Source: Atopobiaceae bacterium (GTDB lineage: Bacteria; Actinomycetota; Coriobacteriia; Coriobacteriales; Atopobiaceae). From it: 20,103 nucleotides of DNA. Made by a program: the position numbers and the translations under genes. The notes beneath the pieces are model-generated. The model saw nothing but the letters and a program-made list of their open reading frames with translations. It did no database searches and had not been told where the DNA came from. Location of the stretch: the NCBI GenBank assembly GCA_902834555.1, contig CADFJN010000030.1, positions 1 to 20,103 of the forward strand, written 5' to 3'. Shown one piece after another: positions 1 to 6,107 of the stretch (positions are counted from its first letter, which is position 1; each line of letters begins with the position of its first letter).

Positions 1-109
1 CGGACCTCCAGTCCCGGACCACCCCGTGGTCCAACTTCGAGTCCGCACCCCCATTTGCAACATTTACGCGCCTCCGGCGACAGCCGGCGGCGGCCCCGGT
101 GCCCTCGCC
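1..109. other. non-coding edge with small hairpins
   Basis: No gene is supported here; the adjacent minus-strand nucleosidase gene stops at 110. A perfect 7-bp stem with a 3-nt loop lies at 16-32 (GGACCAC, CCC, GTGGTCC), and a weaker GC-rich hairpin lies near 74-92. Neither is followed by a T-run on the minus strand. They could end the mscS-luxS-pfs transcript, but the evidence is structural only. Confidence 0.35.
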
Positions 110-823
110 CTACTCGCCCAGACGAGACACCATGCGAGCAACGATGGCAGCACAGTGCTCGGCCGCAGCCGTCTCGAACGCGGCGTACTCCACGGGCGTC
201 GTCGACCCCGGCTTGTCCGAGATCGCCCGCACCACCACAAACGGCACGTGGTTGAGCCACGCCGCCTGGGCAACAGCAGTGCCTTCCATCTCGCAGCACA
301 TGCCGCCAAAGTCGTGAGCCAGGCTCTCCTTCTCGTGCGCGTCGGTCACAAAGACGTCACCCGAGACCACGCGCCCCTCGAAGGCCCGTACGTCACCGGC
401 AACGTCGTGCACGGCAGCCACTGCCTGCGCGCGAAGTCCCTCGTCTGCCGAGAAGCTCACGCACCCCAGCTGCGGAATCTCTCCCGGCTCGTAGCCAAAG
501 ACCGTCGCGTCCACGTCGTGGTAGCGGCAGTCGGTCGAGACCACAATGTCGCCCACGTCGATGCGCGCGTCGAGAGACCCGGCAACGCCGGTGTTCACCA
601 CGTGCGTCACGCCGTAGCGGTCTACCAGCACCTGCACGCACACGCCGGCGTTAACCTTGCCCACGCCGGAGCGCACCACGACCACCGGCACGTCGCCCAG
701 GGTGCCCGCATGGAACTCCATGCCCGCAACAGTAGAGACAGACTCATCCTTAAGGCTTGCCACGAGGTGTGCCACCTCGACCTCCATGGCGCCAATGATG
801 CCAACCTTGATATTGCTACGCAT
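110..823 (-). CDS. mtnN: 5'-methylthioadenosine/S-adenosylhomocysteine nucleosidase
   Basis: This 237-residue cytosolic enzyme hydrolyses the N-glycosidic bond of S-adenosylhomocysteine and methylthioadenosine, releasing adenine; with SAH it makes the S-ribosylhomocysteine used by LuxS. Family marks are IGAMEVEV near the N-terminus (catalytic-type Glu14), the phosphorylase-fold stretch VVNTGVAGSL (76-85), the ribose-binding CEMEG (177-181) and RAISD, whose Asp203 is the usual general acid. The length is normal for the family. The ATG at 823 is chosen because GAGGAGT lies just upstream and the protein then starts directly with the family's first beta strand; the open frame extends further upstream but lies inside luxS. 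The start overlaps the luxS stop by 8 bp, implying translational coupling. It is the last gene of the mscS-luxS-pfs operon. Confidence in function is high. Confidence 0.95.
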   Translation of the reverse strand: MRSNIKVGIIGAMEVEVAHLVASLKDESVSTVAGMEFHAGTLGDVPVVVVRSGVGKVNAGVCVQVLVDRYGVTHVVNTGVAGSLDARIDVGDIVVSTDCRYHDVDATVFGYEPGEIPQLGCVSFSADEGLRAQAVAAVHDVAGDVRAFEGRVVSGDVFVTDAHEKESLAHDFGGMCCEMEGTAVAQAAWLNHVPFVVVRAISDKPGSTTPVEYAAFETAAAEHCAAIVARMVSRLGE

Positions 824-1340
824 TGTGGGACTCCTCGTTGTTCTCGCTGTCGAGCAGGGCCGGGTACGTGAGATGCGCGTCATCGATGACCTCGAGCGTG
901 TTGGCGAGGTAGCGGCGCGCCCACCAGTGCGCCAGGTTGAGGTCAGCGTCATGCCAGTTGCCGCAGGCCTCGGGCCGGGCGCCGGGAATCTCCCCCTCGA
1001 AGTCGCGCACAAACTCAAAGCAGCGGCGCACGAGCGGCAGCACCTCGCGCGAGGTGCACTGCCCAAAGACCACCAGGTAGAAGCCCGTACGGCATCCCAT
1101 GGGACCAAAGTAGACCACGCGACTTGACCACTCGGGGTCGTTTCTCAGGAAAGTCGCACCCAGGTGCTCGATAGCGTGGACCGCCGCCGTGTCCATGACG
1201 GGCTCGCGGTTGGGCGCCGTGAGGCGCAGGTCAAACGTGGTGACCACGGCCCCGCTGGTGGGGTCCTCATCCACGCGGCTCACGTAGACGCCGGGCTCGA
1301 GCACGAGGTGGTTCACGGTGAAGCTTGCGATGGTCTTCAT
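816..1340 (-). CDS. luxS: S-ribosylhomocysteine lyase LuxS
   Basis: LuxS cleaves S-ribosylhomocysteine to homocysteine and 4,5-dihydroxy-2,3-pentanedione, the precursor of autoinducer 2. The 174-residue protein has the metal-binding HAIEH motif (His55, His59; Glu58 catalytic), the conserved GPMGCRTGFY block carrying Cys83, and the third metal ligand Cys126 in ACGNWHDADL. The length is slightly above the usual 150-170 because of a short acidic C-terminal tail. The ATG at 1340 is chosen over longer in-frame starts: AAAGG precedes it at good spacing, and the preceding residues would lie inside the mscS coding end. It sits 14 bp after mscS and overlaps the nucleosidase gene, which acts one step earlier in the same pathway. 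The cell can therefore recycle SAH in two steps and probably release AI-2. Confidence 0.96.
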   Translation of the reverse strand: MKTIASFTVNHLVLEPGVYVSRVDEDPTSGAVVTTFDLRLTAPNREPVMDTAAVHAIEHLGATFLRNDPEWSSRVVYFGPMGCRTGFYLVVFGQCTSREVLPLVRRCFEFVRDFEGEIPGARPEACGNWHDADLNLAHWWARRYLANTLEVIDDAHLTYPALLDSENNEESHNA

Positions 1341-1354
1341 AGCGTCGCTGCCTT

Positions 1355-2170
1355 TCAGTTGGTTGCGTTGGATGTCGCGCCCGCCGCTGCGCCGACCGTG
1401 ACAGACGCGGGCCGCGCGACCCACGGCGCGCGCGAGATTGCGCGCACAAGGGCGTCGGCCTGCACGGAATAGTTAGAACCAGCAACAAGGTGCAGGTGGG
1501 CAGTACCGTGTATGCCCAGGGGGCCAAGGCCGTCAAAGAGGACCTCGGTGGTGTAGCCGGGGGCAAGCGCGGCGCCGCAGGCCTTGCTCGCAAGGTCCTG
1601 CACCTCGCGAGTCACGGCATCCAGGTCACTTCCCGGCTCAGCGTAGAACTCGACCGGGCAATCGGTGACCGACCAGTCCGTCTCGCGCGTGAGGGCAGTC
1701 TTGTTGAGCACGGAGTTGGGGATGACCTCCACCTTGCCGCCCTTGTCGCGCACCATGGTCGAGCGCCACGTGACATCCACCACCTCGCCGGTAAAGCCGC
1801 CAATGGTGACCTGGTCGCCGGGGCGCACCACGCGTCCCATCATGAGCCCCAGCCCGGCGATGATGTTTGACACCGTATCCTGCAGGCCAAAGGAGATGAC
1901 CACGGAGGTTACGCCCAGGGCGGCCACAAACGCCGTGGGCTGGACGCCAAAGACGGGCTCGAGCACGGCGAGCAGCGCAAACACCCAGATGACGGCGCGC
2001 ACGATGTTCACGAAGATCGACGCCTTGGGCACGCCCGCCGCGTCGAGCGCACGCTTGAGGCCGTGTACCACGACACGCTGCACGAGCAGCGCGATGCCAA
2101 TGACAATGGCGAGAAAAACAATCTTCCCTATGAGCGCCGACGTGTCGATATCCGCGAGAATGTCCTCCAT
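1355..2170 (-). CDS. small-conductance mechanosensitive channel, MscS family
   Basis: A 271-residue membrane protein that likely opens under membrane tension to release small solutes on osmotic downshock. Hydrophobic segments are visible at about 13-33, 54-74 and 78-112; the third contains the MscS pore signature GLQDTVSNIIAGL. A beta domain follows (RVVRPGDQVTIGGFTGEVVDV and VIPNSVLNKT), then an alpha/beta C-terminal part, as in short MscS proteins. The ATG at 2170 is supported by AGGAGG seven bases upstream; the open frame starts earlier but without such a site. It is the first gene of a run with luxS and mtnN, an unusual partnership. A TATCAT element at 2207-2212 on the minus strand may be its -10 box, which would put the palindromic repeat at 2222-2252 over the -35 region. 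That promoter is a weak inference. Confidence 0.93.
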   Translation of the reverse strand: MEDILADIDTSALIGKIVFLAIVIGIALLVQRVVVHGLKRALDAAGVPKASIFVNIVRAVIWVFALLAVLEPVFGVQPTAFVAALGVTSVVISFGLQDTVSNIIAGLGLMMGRVVRPGDQVTIGGFTGEVVDVTWRSTMVRDKGGKVEVIPNSVLNKTALTRETDWSVTDCPVEFYAEPGSDLDAVTREVQDLASKACGAALAPGYTTEVLFDGLGPLGIHGTAHLHLVAGSNYSVQADALVRAISRAPWVARPASVTVGAAAGATSNATN

Positions 2171-2221
2171 CACGCCTCCTGGTGGCCAAACGGTTCGTGG
2201 GAAGCCATGATACTCTCCCAA

Positions 2222-2252
2222 ATGAGACAAAGGGACAGTCCCTTTGTCTCAT
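2222..2252. repeat. 31-bp palindromic repeat, copy 1
   Basis: Two perfect 15-nt arms (ATGAGACAAAGGGAC and its reverse complement) flank a single central A. Near-identical copies occur at 6067-6097 and 14042-14072. Both strands contain an ATG at the outer edge of the repeat, so it seeds spurious reading frames beginning MRQRD. It lies between divergent mscS and the FIST gene. It resembles REP-like elements dispersed by Y1-type (RAYT) transposases, but no such gene is in this window. Confidence 0.9.
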
Positions 2253-2453
2253 CATCTGCCGCAAGCGGTATGGCAAGCGGCGCCAAACGGCTGGACGTAC
2301 GCCCACTTTTCATGGCATCTACCAGCGCATTCCCGCCTGACGGAACCACCCTTTCCGCACTGTGGCACGGCCTCGTCCCGCAATAAAACGCAGCTTCTTA
2401 CCATCTGGCATGAGGTTCGGGTTCAGTCCCATATCAAGTGTTGGGAGGACGTC

Positions 2454-3632
2454 ATGCTCAAGGCAAGTGTCGGGGAAAGCAGCAATCTGGATCCGCGTGA
2501 GGCCGTCAAGGAGACCGTGGGCAAGCTCCGCACGCAGGACAATAACGTGGCAGGCGCCAAGGTGCTCTTTGCCTATGCAAGCTGCGCCTATGACCTTCCT
2601 GCGATGCTCGACGAGTTTGCGCAGGGGCTCCCGGGCGTGCCGGTGATTGGCAACACCTCCTTCACGGGCGTCATCACGCCAGCAGGATTTACCGGTGGCG
2701 ACGGCTTCCTTGGCGCAATGGCCTTCGACGACCCCGCAATGACCGTAGGCGTTGCCGCCTGCCCCAAGACGGATGCCTCCCAGGACGCCATCGAGCTTGG
2801 CGAGAAGGTCGCGCGCAAGGCGATGGAGGCCGCAGGCAAGGACGAGGCGCCACTCTACTACTTCATGGCCGCCTCCCCCGCCGAGGAGGAATACTACGTC
2901 AAGGGCATCACGCACGTGATTGGCCGCGTCCCGTTCTTTGGCGGCAGCGCGGCGGACAACGCAATCGCCGGCGACTGGAAGCTCTACACCTCCGAGGGCG
3001 CCTTCGCGGACGGCGTTGCGGTTGCCTTCTTCTACGGCGCCCCGGCCATGGCAAACGTCTACACGGGCGCCTACCACGAGACCGAGGACGTGGGCATCGT
3101 TACCAAGACCGTTGGCAACCGCATCCTCGCCGAGATCGACGGGGTGCCCGCACTCGAGAAGTACGCCGCGTGGCGCGGCATGGACGTCGACGGCCTGCGC
3201 GGCAGCGAGCTTCTCGGCAAGTCTGTGGTATCCCCGCTCGGCGTGAAGGACCGCCTGGGCGACCTAGTTGCAATCCGCCACCCCATGGCCGGCAACGACG
3301 ACGGCTCCATTAGCCTGGGCAACAAGATCGCCAAGAACACCGCGGTCATCCGCATGGAGGCCAGCGTGGACGAGCTTGTCTCCTCCACCGGCGAGACGCT
3401 CGACGAGCTCAAGGGCGAGCTCGCAGACCCCGCTGCCTACCTGCTGGTCCACTGCGGCGGACGCCGCGCGGGCATTGGCGACCGCATTGGCGAGGTGGCG
3501 GAGCTTCTCGCCAAGGAGGCGGATGGCGTGCCGTTCCTCACCGAGTTCACCTTTGGCGAGTATGGCCAGGTAGACGATGGAGCCAACACCTGCGGCGGCC
3601 TGATGCTCTCGTTCACCGGCTTCTCCAAGTAG
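2454..3632 (+). CDS. stand-alone FIST (FIST_N/FIST_C) domain protein
   Basis: A 392-residue soluble protein resembling the FIST sensory domain, a presumed small-ligand binder that is often fused to signalling modules. Matching features are the N-terminal block with VLFAYASCAYDLPAML and GVPVIGNTSFTGVIT, the mid-protein FFGGSAADNA stretch, a C-terminal part with RMEASVDELV, and the closing region FGEYGQVDDGANTCGGLM, typical of FIST_C. No kinase, cyclase, methyl-accepting or membrane segment is attached. The ATG at 2454 has GGAGG eight bases upstream; the longer open frame begins in the palindromic repeat and lacks a ribosome site. The aldehyde dehydrogenase gene follows after 54 bp, so the two are probably co-transcribed. 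That gap carries a short tandem duplication of AGCGCAAGCCC (3631 and 3647). Ligand unknown. Confidence 0.85.
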   Translation: MLKASVGESSNLDPREAVKETVGKLRTQDNNVAGAKVLFAYASCAYDLPAMLDEFAQGLPGVPVIGNTSFTGVITPAGFTGGDGFLGAMAFDDPAMTVGVAACPKTDASQDAIELGEKVARKAMEAAGKDEAPLYYFMAASPAEEEYYVKGITHVIGRVPFFGGSAADNAIAGDWKLYTSEGAFADGVAVAFFYGAPAMANVYTGAYHETEDVGIVTKTVGNRILAEIDGVPALEKYAAWRGMDVDGLRGSELLGKSVVSPLGVKDRLGDLVAIRHPMAGNDDGSISLGNKIAKNTAVIRMEASVDELVSSTGETLDELKGELADPAAYLLVHCGGRRAGIGDRIGEVAELLAKEADGVPFLTEFTFGEYGQVDDGANTCGGLMLSFTGFSK

Positions 3633-3686
3633 CGCAAGCCCGCCACAGCGCAAGCCCCACCCCCCAAGAAAGGAAGGCAACCTGCC

Positions 3687-5120
3687 ATGAAGATGTTTCT
3701 GAACGGCCAGCCGGCCGACGCGTCCGACGGCGCAACCATCGAGGTCACCAACCCCGCAACGGGCACACTCATCGAGACCATCCCGTCCGCAGCCGAGGAC
3801 GACATCAGGGCTGCAGTCGCATACGCCAAGGCAGCCCAGCCCACCTGGGCAAAGGTGCCAGTGCACGAGAAGGCCGACATCCTCATGAAGTTCCTCGACC
3901 TCGTGGCGCGCGACCACGAGTCCCTGGCACAGACCCTCTGCGCCGAGACGGGCAAGCCCATCGTCGAGGCACGGGCGGAAATCTCGAACATTCCCATCGC
4001 GTTCCGCGCCTTTGCCGAGCGTGCGAAGCACCTCTACGGCGAGACCATCCCCGCAGGCATGGAGGCGGGCCAGGAGCACCACATCCTCATCACCCGCCGC
4101 GAGCCCCTGGGCGTCATCGCCGCCGTCATCCCCTTCAACTTCCCGTGCGACCTCTTTGACCAGAAGGTCGCGCCCGCCCTTCTCGCCGGAAACGCGGTAA
4201 TCGTGAAGCCGTCGACCGACAACCCGCTCACGCTCTGCCGCCTCACGGCGCTCTTGGGCGAGGCCGGCGTCACGCCGGGCGCCATCCAGATCGTGACCGG
4301 CCGCGGCTCTAAGGTGGGCAGCTGGCTCTGCACCAACCCCGACGTCGACGCCATCACCCTCACCGGCTCTACCGAGGTTGGCATCGAGACGGCCCACCAC
4401 GCGGCGGACCATCTTGCTCACACTGCCCTTGAGCTGGGAGGCAATGACGCCTTCATCCTCCTGCCCGACGGCGACGTGGACCTTGCCGTGGACGAGCTCA
4501 TGTGGGGCCGCATGTACAACACCGGCCAGGTGTGCTGCGCCTCCAAGCGCTTCCTCATCCACCGAAGCCTCGTGGACGAGTTCACGAGCAAGGCCGTTGC
4601 GCGCATCTCGGCACTCAAGCAGGGCGATCCCGCCGATGAGTCCACCCAGATTGGCTGCCTCATCTCGGAGAAAGCCGCCATCAAGGCAGAGGAGCAGATC
4701 AAGCTCACCGTAGAGCAGGGCGGCAAAGTCATTCTCGGCGGGCACCGCAACGGTGCCTTCCTCGAGCCAACGGTGATCGCAGACGTCCCCGCCACCGCCG
4801 ACGTGGCAAAGGACATGGAGATTTTTGCGCCCGTGGTGCCCATCATCACGTTTGACACTGTGGACGAGGCCGTGGAGATTGCCAACGGCTCCAAGTTTGG
4901 CCTCTGCGGGTGCGTCTTCACGCGCGACATGAGGCTTGCCACGAACGTGGCGGAGCGCTTGGAATGCGGCGGTGCCGTGATCAACGGCGCGAGCTTCTTC
5001 CGCAGCTTCGAGATGCCGTTTGGCGGCTACAAGTACTCCGGCATTGGCACCGAGGGCGTCATGTCCACGTTTGACGAGGTCACGCACACCAAGACCGTGG
5101 TGCTCAAGGGCATCGTGTAG
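3687..5120 (+). CDS. NAD(P)-dependent aldehyde dehydrogenase
   Basis: A 477-residue member of the ALDH superfamily, of normal length, which oxidises an aldehyde to the acid or acyl product with NAD(P). Visible marks are PFNFPCDLFDQKVAPALLAGNAVIVKPS (cofactor and substrate channel, Asn151 and Lys174 region), TLTGSTEVG (224-232), catalytic Glu249 in LELGG, nucleophile Cys283 in NTGQVC, and the C-terminal EIFAPVVPI and PFGGYKYSGIG blocks. The general pattern recalls succinate-semialdehyde or lactaldehyde dehydrogenases, but the substrate cannot be decided by eye. The start ATG has AAAGGAAGG upstream. The gene follows the FIST gene on the same strand and ends before a strong terminator shared with the convergent IclR-type regulator, which is a candidate controller of this pair. 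Confidence 0.93.
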   Translation: MKMFLNGQPADASDGATIEVTNPATGTLIETIPSAAEDDIRAAVAYAKAAQPTWAKVPVHEKADILMKFLDLVARDHESLAQTLCAETGKPIVEARAEISNIPIAFRAFAERAKHLYGETIPAGMEAGQEHHILITRREPLGVIAAVIPFNFPCDLFDQKVAPALLAGNAVIVKPSTDNPLTLCRLTALLGEAGVTPGAIQIVTGRGSKVGSWLCTNPDVDAITLTGSTEVGIETAHHAADHLAHTALELGGNDAFILLPDGDVDLAVDELMWGRMYNTGQVCCASKRFLIHRSLVDEFTSKAVARISALKQGDPADESTQIGCLISEKAAIKAEEQIKLTVEQGGKVILGGHRNGAFLEPTVIADVPATADVAKDMEIFAPVVPIITFDTVDEAVEIANGSKFGLCGCVFTRDMRLATNVAERLECGGAVINGASFFRSFEMPFGGYKYSGIGTEGVMSTFDEVTHTKTVVLKGIV

Positions 5121-5149
5121 CAAGGCGCCCACGCGCACAAGGCATGGCA

Positions 5150-5179
5150 ACGGGCCCGCATTGCTTGGTGCGGGCCCGT
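5150..5179. terminator. bidirectional rho-independent-like terminator
   Basis: A perfect 11-bp stem (ACGGGCCCGCA at 5150-5160 and its complement at 5169-5179) with an 8-nt loop lies between the convergent aldehyde dehydrogenase and IclR genes. On the plus strand it is followed by CTTGTCT, a weak T-tract. It probably ends transcription from the left and perhaps from both sides. Confidence 0.7.
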
Positions 5180-5184
5180 CTTGT

Positions 5185-5946
5185 CTACGCGGCCTGATAC
5201 CCCATGCGGCGCGAGAGATGCCGCGCGGCACTCATGACCTCGGCGGCAACCATGTCGATGCGGTCGTCCGTGAGTTCCGCCACCGTGCCGCTGGCGCTGA
5301 TGGCGGCGACGGCCTCGCCGCGGTAATCAAACACGGGCGCGCCAATGCAGCGGTGCCCCAGCTGGTACTCCTCGTTGTCCATGGCCCAGCCCTGCGCGCG
5401 CACCTTGCGCAGCTGCTCGATGAGCTCCTGCCGCGAGCAGATGGTGTACGGGGTGTAGCGCTTGAAGTCGCAGCAATCCAGGACACGCGACAACTCGTCG
5501 CCGGAGAGGCAGGAGAGCAGGCACTTCCCCATCGACGAGCAGAACGCGGGCGAGCGATACCCCACCTGCGTGTAGAGGCGCGTGTGCGGGTAGACGTCCA
5601 TCTTCTCCATGTAGACCACGTCGGCGCCCTCGAGCACGCCCATGTGCGTGGTGAGGTTGAGGTCCCAGAGCATGCGAGAGAGGCAGGGCTTTGCCTCGGC
5701 GAGAAGCTCCAGGCTGTTTATCCGCGAGCTCGCGATCTCGATGAACTTGTAGCCCAGGCGGTAGCCGCCGTTCTCATCGTGCTCCACGTACTGGCGCGCC
5801 ACCAGCGAGGCGAGGATTCGGTGTGCGGTGCTCTTGCTGAGGTCCGTCGCCTTTGAGATGTCTGCCAGCGAGAGCGGGTCGCGACTGGCCGAGAGCGCCT
5901 CAAGGATGTCAAAGGCACGGTCCACCACGCGTATCGACTCGGGCAT
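5185..5946 (-). CDS. IclR-family transcriptional regulator
   Basis: A 253-residue regulator with the IclR layout: an N-terminal winged helix-turn-helix (about residues 5-65, with LSLADISKATDLSKSTAHRILASL as the recognition region) and a C-terminal effector domain. The latter shows GYRSPAFCSSMGKCLLSCLS, the equivalent of the conserved small-molecule pocket loop, and later VFDYRGEAVAAISASG and a terminal helix. IclR proteins usually control catabolic genes and often their own. The ATG at 5946 has GAGGAG eight bases upstream. The nearest targets are the convergent FIST-aldehyde dehydrogenase pair. Its own leader carries a perfect 15-bp inverted repeat (5963-6005) that could be an operator or mRNA hairpin. 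Ligand unknown. Confidence 0.93.
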   Translation of the reverse strand: MPESIRVVDRAFDILEALSASRDPLSLADISKATDLSKSTAHRILASLVARQYVEHDENGGYRLGYKFIEIASSRINSLELLAEAKPCLSRMLWDLNLTTHMGVLEGADVVYMEKMDVYPHTRLYTQVGYRSPAFCSSMGKCLLSCLSGDELSRVLDCCDFKRYTPYTICSRQELIEQLRKVRAQGWAMDNEEYQLGHRCIGAPVFDYRGEAVAAISASGTVAELTDDRIDMVAAEVMSAARHLSRRMGYQAA

Positions 5947-5962
5947 AGCTGCTCCTCACCGT

Positions 5963-6005
5963 CGCTCTTCTCGCCGGCGGCTGGTGCACACCGGCGAGAA
6001 GAGCG
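5963..6005. promoter_or_regulatory. perfect 15-bp inverted repeat in the IclR leader
   Basis: CGCTCTTCTCGCCGG (5963-5977) is exactly complementary to 5991-6005, with a 13-nt spacer. It lies 17 bases upstream of the IclR start codon, with the regulator's ribosome site in between. No T-run follows on either strand, which argues against a simple terminator. It may be an autoregulatory operator or a leader hairpin; the palindrome is certain, its role is not. Confidence 0.6.
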
Positions 6006-6066
6006 TAGGACATCCGGAGCGAGGCGCGTTCCACCAGACGGTATGCGGCACCTCTCGTCCGCGAGC

Positions 6067-6097
6067 GTGAGACAAAGGGACAGTCCCTTTGTCTCAT
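6067..6097. repeat. palindromic repeat, copy 2
   Basis: Core TGAGACAAAGGGAC (6068-6081), a central A, then the exact complement to 6096; the outermost pair is a G-T wobble. It lies 10 bp beyond the stop codon of pcrA (minus strand), at the far end of the IclR upstream region. Same family as 2222-2252 and 14042-14072. It might stop or stabilise the pcrA transcript end. Confidence 0.9.
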
Positions 6098-6107
6098 CCC
6101 AGCGGAG

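Noticed and set aside
26..871. 281-codon plus-strand frame at the left edge
   Set aside because: Antisense to the nucleosidase gene, and its composition is that of a shadow frame.
3264..5231. 655-codon open frame on the minus strand
   Set aside because: It is antisense to the aldehyde dehydrogenase, which carries all catalytic residues, and also runs over a terminator.
5963..6005. rho-independent terminator
   Set aside because: The stem is strong, but neither strand shows a T-run and it sits directly before a ribosome site rather than after a gene.
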